64,000 bases of DNA from Coptis chinensis (lineage: Eukaryota > Streptophyta > Magnoliopsida > Ranunculales > Ranunculaceae). Location of the stretch: NCBI GenBank assembly GCA_015680905.1, contig CM027381.1, positions 21,693,501 to 21,757,500 of the forward strand, given 5' to 3'. A program made the translations under genes and the position numbers. The notes beneath the pieces were generated by a model. The model saw only the letters and a program-made list of their open reading frames with translations. It had not been told where the DNA came from and ran no database searches. This document shows, in pieces, positions 56,251 through 64,000 of this stretch. Position 1 is the first letter of the stretch. Each line of letters starts with the position of its first letter.

Positions 56251-56504
56251 GCAGCACGATTTTCATAGGTCAGTCTAAATTTCCATTTCTTCAAGCTATT
56301 CAGTGTTTCTAACTTGTTAAATACACTGAGCTCGCGTATACAAGACGCTATTCATAAGCGAAGCAAGGAGGCATTCAGGTACATCTTTCTTTCACTCCTC
56401 GTTTTTTCTGTCAGAGGAGTTTAATTCTAGTATAATCAGGCTTGTTTTTTGTAGACATAAATACCACACGCCTATCTAGAATTTCATACACTACACCTGC
56501 ATCG

Positions 56505-59500
56505 ATGGCTAAAGAACAAGAGACTCCTCTCTCTGATTTTTATAAACCCCTAAACGATGGCCCTAAGTCGTGCATTGTTCTTGCAGACCTAGTGGGGGAT
56601 TTTCAAATTCCCCCTAATATATTTAACTTGTTACCGGGTTTCATGGTTTAGACCACGAGAAGCTTTACCAGCATATGCGTGGGATAGAACAAGTTCTCAC
56701 TATATTCCATCATCCTAGCGTAAGTCCGTATCAAGTTAAACTTAGGGTGTTTCCTTTCACCCTAGCCGACAAGGCGGCGTCTTGGTTAACTGCCCAAATG
56801 CCAAACTCGGTGGACTCATAGGCTAATCTTGTTCAATTGTTCATGGAACAGCTTTACCCACCACTGAAGATAGATGAAATGCTTCAAAAGGTTCATTTCT
56901 TCTGCCAGAATCTTCATGAATCTTTTTCAGAGGCCTGGAATCGTTTCACTGATCTTCTCATTGAATGCCCGTGATCATAATCTTGTGAAAGACACGCTTG
57001 TTTGTGACTTCTTCAAGGGGCTTATCATGACTGGGGGTAGTTTTCTTAGTAAAGGAGCCTTGGAGGCTTATAAATTCTTAGAAGATCAATCTAAGAAGAA
57101 CAACAATTGGGGAGGTAACGACTCTTCCCGCTCCACTCCTTCTTCTGATGTTAAACCTGATTCTAAGCTTAAAACTCTTATCGATGCCCTCACTAAAAAG
57201 GTAGATGCCATCTCTGTTAAACAACAACCCGCTCCTGTCATGAACATTAACTCTACCCGTTGTAATGTCTGTTTTAGTCTTGAGCATTCCAACTTCTATT
57301 GTCCTCTTGTCTATGCACAACCACCACCACAGCCACCACACTTCAACCAGTTAACTCAACATCAAGGACAAGGAAACTTAGGTGACTAGAATAGAGGTTT
57401 AGAGCCCATGACCCAAAACTATCAACATCAAGACATGAACGCTTAACAAGCCTTAATTCTAGTCCAACCATCTACAGACAAAGTAGTAGTGACCTTGTTG
57501 GAAAAAACAAAATCAAATTATGCAACAAAATTCCAACTTGATGAAAGATCAGCATGATCAAAACTCTAATATGATGAAACAAACGATGCAAATGATGCAG
57601 TCTTTGTGCCAAAAGGTTATTGACATGTCTCCTAACCAAAATAATAACCTAACAGGCGTGTTTCCAGGTCAAGCAGTGCCTAATCTTAAGTCAACAAACA
57701 CCGCCTTTGAAATAAACAGTATTCACTGTAATAGTAATATAAACCAAGGGGACCTACAGGCAGTCACTACCCTTCGTTCAGGGAGAGTAGTTGATAACAA
57801 AGTAACTATGCCTGAAGACCACCGGCAAACAGAAGCTGAAAATGAAACCATACCAAATACTGTAATAGAAACGAAGACCTACAACCTGTAGAAGTACCAG
57901 TTAAACTACAACCAAAAGGGAAAACCTTACAAGACCCAATAATAGAAATTGAAGACCCTACACCTGTAGAGGTTCCAATATGGACACCTAGATGGAAAAT
58001 GGTTAAAAATAATGTAAAGACTAATAATAAGTTTAAACCTTATGTTAATATAGAGATAAACCACCGTATCCCCAGAGACTAGTTGTGTCTAAAAAGGACG
58101 AGAATTTTGATGAGATTAGGGAAGTGTTTAAAAATCTGACTATAAACCTACCTTTTGTAGATGCTATAAGAAGTCTACCTAGACACGCTAAGTTTCTAAA
58201 AGAGTTGTGCACCAAGAAGAAGGAAACCAACATACCCAATGAAGCCTTCTTAACTAAACAATATCCCTCTTTATCTGAACATAATGGAATTGTTAAGTAC
58301 AAAGACCCTGGTCGTCCTACTATACAATGCACCTTAGGCGATACCTTCATAACAACTGCTTTATTAGACCTGGGAGCAAGTGTTAACTTACTCCCTTTTT
58401 ATATATATAAACAACTAGGTCTAACAAAACTTCAACCAACCAAAATGACTTTGCAGCTAGCCGATCATTGAAGTTAAGGATTTTTACTATCCAGCCGACT
58501 TTGTTATTCTTGACACAGAAGTTGCTCATGATTCCATTCCCACCATCTTAGGGCGTCCTTTTTTGGCAACCGCCAATGCCCAAATCAATTGTCGGGATGA
58601 CTCAATGACTCTTTCTTTTGGGAATCTTTCTGTTAAAGTTAACATGTTTAGACAAAAGCAGGGATAACTAGGTTTGCCTGTAGAAGGAGAAGTAAAGTCC
58701 ATTAAGAGTTTTGTACCTCACATTAGTGCGGCTGACATTTTAGTCCCCACACTAGTAGATACCCTTCTTATGGAAGAAGACAGGGATCACAATTTCTACT
58801 CCCTTGACGTAGATAACATCGAGGAAGATTTCCTTCGACTCTTTTGCAACCCTTCATTGCCACCTCACGAGTCCCCTCCTATTAACATCCACTCATCTCT
58901 TGATGCCATGACGGAAGAAGAATTTTTCACCTTCTATCCGAGTGATTCTTCTTACCCACCTATTGAGGAATGCCTTGCACATCTTAAGGCTTCTAATGAT
59001 ATAGAACTAAGAACACTAGTTGAGCACCATTCACCCACCTCACATCCTCATGTCACTCATTCACCTTTCATCACGAATGTTCCTCGCCCTCTACCTTTTC
59101 AAAGAACCATTGAGTTTGTACTTGACCTTCTTGTTTCTCCTATGCTTCATAACTTTCTAAACCCATCTGGTGAAGAAGTAACACCCACGGACAAGCCACC
59201 TGATACTTTTTCATTTTTTCCATTCCTTCCTTCCCAAAATTATCCACATCCCACGTATCTTCCATAACCATCTATTTTCTCATGTTCATTCACTTGGCAT
59301 CCCTTTCGTAGGAGGACAAAGAAGAAATTGTATGCTTGATTAGGTTCTAGATCTATTAGGCTTCGCTCTCATTCCACTAAGCCACGTCATAGGAAATCTT
59401 GGTACTTAATTTTGTTTGATGGTGCTTTCCATGTTAACTATTTATGGCAAGATCTACAATTATTTAGATTATTGATATATGGTAAACTGCATTTTAATAC

Positions 59501-59522
59501 ATATATATCATATTATGTCTAG
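56505..59522 (+). pseudogene. Ath-4 gag-protease polyprotein plus tail
   Basis: ATG 56505 (MAKEQETPLSDFYK). The Gag core is frameshifted near 56640; a stop lies at about 56819 and the zinc knuckle (CNVCFSLEHSNFYC) near 57262. The protease keeps the catalytic DLGASVNLLPF near 58366 but is frameshifted near 58468; ILGRPFLATANAQI follows. The linker after protease is longer than in Ath-1 and includes DAMTEEEFFTFYPSD and LSEECLAHL-like sequence (PIEECLAHLKAS). The tail (KKKLYA, then RSIRLRSHSTKPRHRKSW, LFRLLIYGKLHFNTYI) ends at TAG 59520-59522. No RT follows. Confidence 0.85.
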
Positions 59523-60940
59523 GGAATCCGACTTTAAAAGACCCAAGTTTTTGTACAATACCACTTTTCTGGAGTATAGGCCAAACAAAAAATTTCAAAC
59601 TTAAAAAGAGTTTTCCAATTTTTTTTGGGGTATTTTGGTATTTCATTTCAAAACGTTTTGCCACCCATTGTCTGTCATGTTTACTCCAATTTAGTTAGTA
59701 CGTAACAGTTTAATTGTGCTTCATGTTATCATATCATCTTTTATAATATTTCTGTTATAGGTACTGCCAATTTTTGCCACGTTTCTATGGTAAGTTCTTT
59801 TCTTATCTCTTTACACTTTGAGGACAAAGCGTTCGATTGTTTGGGGGTGGGATAGAAATATTTGCAAAAATTAGGCACTTTTAGGATGTAAATTACGCAC
59901 TTTTCTTTATAAAATATTAAAAATCATAAATATTGTTTATACTAGGCACTTAGTGATAATGCTATTGTTCCTTTCTCCATAATGATATTAGTCTAGAAAT
60001 CTCACGTAGTACTTGAATTAGGATTTAATTTTGAAACTTAGATTAATATATAGGCAATAGTCATTGTATTTTTCACGAACATCTTGCATGAGCATCTTTG
60101 ATTGTACTTGGCAGTATTTTTCTGAGACCTAGGTTAGAGTACTTAATACATATCATGTAAGCATCTAGCCTAAAAGCCTCATAAGAGTGAAATATCTGAG
60201 TGATGACACAAGAGAGAAGTAAATTCTGAGTAGAGAAATCACACATCCACTTGCTTGATCACCATACCATATCCTAAGCGAGAATTTAGGCCCTTTTTGG
60301 ATCGATATAGCCAGAAATTCACACCTATATAAAATTTATTATCCGCTAGTCGCCCCACTGAGCCTTTCATTAGCCTTTTCACAAACCAAAAATCATTTAC
60401 CCAATAAAACAAAATAAAAAAATAAAATCAGCCTACCTATCTGGATAAGTTTGAGAAATAGGATGAGTGAAGAAAATAGAAGAGAAAAACCTGTGTAAAC
60501 AAAAATTAGTTAGTTGCTTCAGAAAAGAAAAAGAAAAGAAAGTTTCCATCCAAACAAAAGAAAAGAAAAAGAAAATAAAATAAAAACTTCAAAAATAGAA
60601 TAAAATGAGTCAAAAAACCAAAATTAAAAGGCTAAAGATGGAAACAAAGAGTATAAGCAAAAGAACAAGGTTTTCTCTATTTACATAATATGAAGACCCT
60701 ATTTTATCAGACTTGTCTTTTTGAATATCTATTTCCTTTCTTTTTAACCAACACCTATGCCCCGTATCACCTAATAAAGACCTCTAGCTCAATTAGGAAT
60801 AGGTTGGTGTGATAGTAAGTGATAGATGTGTTTGATCGACCTCAGCTTCCTTGGATTGTCATGGATATTGTGAGGAAACGTGTGCCCACTGCACACTGGA
60901 GTTAGCAAACTTGAGTGGAAAAATTAAAGTAAGTTATGGA
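59523..60940 (+). other. Ath-4 3' non-coding region
   Basis: Collinear with 14203-15640 of Ath-1. It has the internal TTTGAGGACAAAG and TTTGGGGGTGGG motif at about 59818-59850, and the A-rich tract at 60410-60640. No ORF of substance in either strand. Confidence 0.75.
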
Positions 60941-60944
60941 ATTC

Positions 60945-61615
60945 GTATGCAACTTCAACATCGTCCGCTTAGTTCTTGGTTTTTCACCCAAGGACAACAT
61001 TATCTTCGTAATTAAAGCAGGAAATGGTGCGGTACTTACTCTAACTCTTCTAATCATATTTTAAATGAAGTCGACGATACAAAAATCACACCTTCATTCC
61101 TGTAATACCCAGAGTACGTGCAGATAGTTCAGACCAATGTCACTGAACTTCTCTTTCCCAATCACATTCTTACCAACACACCGAGCTACAGCCAGCTGGT
61201 TGGTATTCAATGACCGTTGTCGGACGTAATGCGAGGCCGCATTGTACTTCCCTTCCAACACAGTATCATTCATCAATGGCTCTACCCCGCCATACTGTGA
61301 TTCTTGCACGGTGGCTACTAGCTGGCTTTTTGGCATAATGTCTAGAATATGAGTCATCTCCGAAGCATACACTTCTTTCCTTGCCCCATGCGACTTCACA
61401 AAAATCTTCCTACCCTCAATTTCCTGCTTCTTATAAAAATTTAAAACCAAATCCTCATGGTAAAAATCATCCTCCGAATACCACAACCATTGCCAATCCC
61501 TATGTTTCATCTCGACATCATATAACGGTGCAAAAAGGTCCGACTTGAAAACTTGTTCTTGTAGGATTTTGCGTTTTTGGGCCTTTTTCGGTTTTTGATT
61601 TCGCAAGAGGGTTAG
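60945..61615 (-). pseudogene. Plant transposon-protein-like gene, copy 1
   Basis: The open part runs leftward from about 61606 to a stop at 61094. It has LYDVEMKHRDWQWLWYS, DDFYHEDLVLNFYKKQEI, GRKIFVKSHGARKEV, LVATVQESQYGGVEPLM, then LNTNQLAVARCVGKNVIG and LNYLHVLWVLQ. Beyond the stop similarity to copy 2 continues (CDFCIVDF, MIRRVRVSTAPFPALITKIM) with another stop. The overall pattern resembles the plant putative transposon protein family (PF20167), whose role is unknown; this is a weak assignment. No ATG is found at the start, so the true start is unclear. Confidence 0.5.
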
Positions 61616-62269
61616 GGAAAGTTGGAGGAGAGGTATGTGAAAAAGGGAATCAAATTTGGTTTGATTGGTTCGTTGGTGGGAATTTTGGAGACAAATTTGT
61701 TTTAAGTTTATGTTTGGACGTTTTAATGGGCGTGGAGGAGGTGAATTGGTGTATGGGGGTTGAATTTGGAGTGGGTTTGTTTGAATTGAGTGGGAGAATC
61801 GGTGGTGGTTTTTCTTTGTTTTCTTTTTTATTTTTTTTCTTAGGGTTTGGTCGTTAATGGCGGAATTGAGAACAAAACTCGCGATCTATTTTGTTTGGAG
61901 GAAGGAGACGCACGTGCGTGCGAGATTTGGGCCCAAGCCCAATTCGATTTCCGAAATTTTCCGATTTTTTTACACAACTTCAAACTAAAATTCCCGATTC
62001 GTTACCGGTTCGATTTTTGTGAATGAGATATGGAAACGATCAGGAGAGAATTTCCAATCTAATTATCCATAAAACACTCTATTCTAACCTGGTGTGACAT
62101 ATAAGAAGATGGAAAATGCCTCGAAGTGTGTGCATGACGTAAGTTATGCGAACGAGTGAAATCTAAATTCATAGATAATGTCAACTCGAATCAAAATACG
62201 ATTAAACAGCATAAGTAACAAAATGGAAAGTTGAGCAATCACAGATAGAAAGACCGACACCCCATCATG
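61616..62269. other. Spacer between the two gene copies
   Basis: GT-rich on the plus strand, with CGCACGTGCGTGCG near 61911. It would be the 5' flank of copy 1 and the 3' flank of copy 2. No coding exon is recognised. Confidence 0.5.
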
Positions 62270-62504
62270 ATCTTTGTTATCAGAACAGGGAGAGGTGTAA
62301 TACTCTTCCCGACTCCTCTAATCATAGTGATAAAAAACTCGAGGATACAGAATTCGTACTTCCTCGTCTGGAGTATCCAAAGAACGTGAAGACAATTCAG
62401 GCTGATGTCACTAACTTTCTCCTTTCCAATGACATTCCTCCCAATCCACTGAGCTACAGCCAGCTGGTTGGTTCGCAGAGATGACTGGTGAACACAATGT
62501 GAGC
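62270..62504 (-). pseudogene. Plant transposon-protein-like gene, copy 2, 3' part
   Basis: Read leftward: SLRTNQLAVAQWIGRNVIG, LHVLWILQTRKYEFCILEF, ITMIRGVG, PLPVLITKIM. It matches copy 1 residue by residue over most of its length. It is separated from its 5' part (63706-64000) by LINE-2. Confidence 0.6.
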
Positions 62505-63705
62505 TTTTTTTTTTGTTAAAGGTAATTGATTAATTATAAAGAATAAGGATTACGTGATAGCCAATGTAGCAAAAGAAGGAAACAAAAAGATACAAGCCTG
62601 CACTAGAAAAGAAGAACTAGTGAACAAAACGATAATAAGTCGTATGATGGTTCTCCAGATGAATCATGAATGAAGGTCGAGAAATCCACCATATACTGTC
62701 CCCCTGTGTTAACGCAGCTCCCAATGCACAGCAATACCGTCCGCTTCCCAGATTAGTCTCGCCAAGATGAAGTGAGGTTAATCCATGCCGCTTTATCTTT
62801 CAAAGATTGCCAGGTTTCTTTGACTCTCTAATGTGTGGTGTTGTTTCGAAAGCTGGACAACCAAGTAGAATCGCATTCTACCCAAATATATAGCCAACCC
62901 AAATCAATTGCCTGTTTAATGGCCCGTATAATAGCCATTGTTTCCGCCATGTAGTTAGTGGATATACCCATCCCACCAAAGAGCCGCTCCAAAAAATCTC
63001 CTCTCAGTAGTTTCGAAGATATATCCCCCCCTCGATCTTCCCGGATTTCCTTTTCAACATCCGCCGTTGTTTTATCTTGAGTATACTCGAGGAGGAAGTA
63101 GCCAAAAGCACTCAAAGATTTTTGGGGACCCGCGAAATTTGAGTTTGAAATTTGGAAATGCTTTAGAATCTTGAGGTCATGCATCGAGTTTTCCATAATC
63201 CCCGAGGACTTATGATGCGCTCTTGTAATCGCTCTCCTGATCAAAAAGCAAACATGTGTGTAGCTTGGAGCTTTGTCGTCATAGAGGGCTTTGTTCCTGG
63301 TTTTCCAAAGACTGACCATGATCGTCAAGGAGCAAGCTTTCCACATATCCAAGATGAGCGAGCTGTAGTGCTTGCACTGCTGCCTCACATCAGAGAAGGA
63401 CTCCAAATCTCGCTGAATTTGAAAGATTTGCTGAGAAAAATGCCATATCTTCTTAGCAAAGGCGCAATGGAATAGGATGTGTTCCAGAGTTTCTTCCTGA
63501 TTTTGACAAATACAACATCTAGATGCAAGGTGAAACTTCCTTTTTTGCAGCTGGTCATCCGTTCTAGCCGCACCATGCGCTAGTTTCCAAACAATACCCT
63601 GTGTTCTCGGCAGTATTTTGGCGCTCCAAATGAACTTACTCCAAGCTGATTTCGGTGCTTTCTTCCTGATGCTTTCAACTGCTGCTGCCACTGTGAAGTG
63701 CCCAG
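62505..63705 (-). mobile_element. LINE-2: 5'-truncated L1-type LINE, minus strand
   Basis: The 3' end is marked by ten T at 62505-62514 (poly-A on the minus strand). Only the last ~1.2 kb of the element is present. It splits copy 2 of the transposon-protein-like gene; the host sequence reads GTGAGCT on one side and GCGAGCT on the other, a short imperfect target duplication. Confidence 0.85.
62828..63691 (-). pseudogene. LINE-2 ORF2 3' part: zf-RVT and RNase H
   Basis: Residues ~15-85: zf-RVT domain (SAWSKFIWSAKILPRTQ, GIVWKLAHGAARTDDQL, CCICQNQEETLEHILFHC). Residues ~100-185: linker (LILDMWKACSLTIMVSLWKTRNKAL). Residues ~190-287: start of a plant RNase H (FGGMGISTNYMAETMAI, then WVECDSTWL); Glu and Asp of the active site are visible, the first Asp is not. 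The reading frame is open but the endonuclease and RT are missing, so it is an inactive truncated copy. The true LINE frame upstream is cut off at 63705. Confidence 0.85.
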
Positions 63706-64000
63706 CGAGCTCGCATTGTATTTACCCTTCAAAACCATCTCTTTCATCAAAGGCTCGATCCCACTAGCTTGAGATTCCTGCAATGTGGCTACGAGAGTGC
63801 GTCCTTCCTCCATACTGAAGATACGCGCCAAAAAATTTCTATCCACTTCTCTTCTTACTTTATTCACCTTCACAAAAATCTTATTCCCAACCAACTCCCT
63901 CGTCCTATAAAATTGTTGGACCAAATCCTCATGATAAAAGTCATCAGTCGAATACCACAACCTATTCCAATCCCTCCTAATCATCTCATCACTATAAAAT
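63706..64000 (-). pseudogene. Plant transposon-protein-like gene, copy 2, 5' part
   Basis: Runs in from beyond the right edge. It has DEMIRRDWNRLWYSTDD, FYHEDLVQQFYRTREL, KIFVKVNKVRREVDRNF, LVATLQESQASGIEPLM and VLKGKYNAS, then meets LINE-2. It has the same order of motifs as copy 1. Confidence 0.6.

Larger units (their letters stand above)
53718..60940 (+). mobile_element. Ath-4: Athila-type element lacking its 3' end
   Basis: 5' LTR, worn primer site, leader, gag-protease-tail and most of the 3' non-coding region are collinear with Ath-1. Similarity stops around 60930-60945, about 490 bp before the point where the polypurine tract and 3' LTR would lie. The other side is unrelated minus-strand gene sequence, so a deletion or rearrangement removed the 3' LTR. 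No polymerase or integrase is present. Confidence 0.88.

Overview
The window looks like a gene-poor, transposon-dense stretch of a flowering-plant nuclear genome, probably a eudicot. The evidence is AT-rich DNA, introns with GT/AG borders, a papain-type cysteine protease gene, a Mutator-like DNA transposon, Ty3 retrotransposons of the Tat and Athila types whose primer-binding sites match plant tRNA-Asp, and L1-type LINEs carrying a plant RNase H domain. I cannot name the species. Nearly every coding region is broken. Working names used here are Tat-A, Tat-B, Ath-1 to Ath-4, LINE-1 and LINE-2.

Layout. 1-595: unassigned flank. 596-8083: a complete Mutator-like element (MULE) with ~280-300 bp terminal inverted repeats and a perfect 9-bp target duplication. 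It carries a decayed multi-exon transposase gene, an intact proline-rich minus-strand ORF and a broken GRF zinc-finger gene. 8750-9092 plus 26501-27406: the two halves of one minus-strand cysteine protease pseudogene, split by Tat-A (9093-26500, target duplication CTGCA). Tat-A has ~420 bp LTRs, decayed gag, pol with two RNase H domains, integrase, a ~185 bp x 8 tandem array, and a spliced antisense gene before its 3' LTR. Ath-1 (9971-17718) is nested inside Tat-A.

27650-53717: a second Tat-lineage element (Tat-B), shattered by later insertions. These are Ath-2 (30216-35127, duplication CTCAT), an Athila-type solo LTR (35441-36939, duplication GCCCC), Ath-3 on the minus strand (to 43623; it holds a 75-bp LINE scrap with a 17-bp duplication), a 2.6-kb chromovirus-like solo LTR (43679-46308, duplication ACGGC), and LINE-1 (47817-53650) inside Tat-B's own 3' tandem repeat. 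Ath-4 (53718 to ~60940) follows. The last 3 kb holds two same-orientation copies of a degenerate plant transposon-protein-like gene; the second is split by a 5'-truncated LINE-2 on the minus strand.

How the parts relate. The Athila-type copies encode Gag and an aspartic protease, then a short conserved basic/hydrophobic tail, then ~2 kb of non-coding DNA. No copy here has reverse transcriptase or integrase, so the family looks non-autonomous and would depend on enzymes supplied in trans. The Tat elements carry two known peculiarities of that lineage, 3'-UTR tandem repeats and an antisense extra ORF. Nesting gives an order of events: protease gene, then Tat-A, then Ath-1; and Tat-B, then LINE-1, the Athila copies and the solo LTRs. 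No rRNA, tRNA or CRISPR feature was found.
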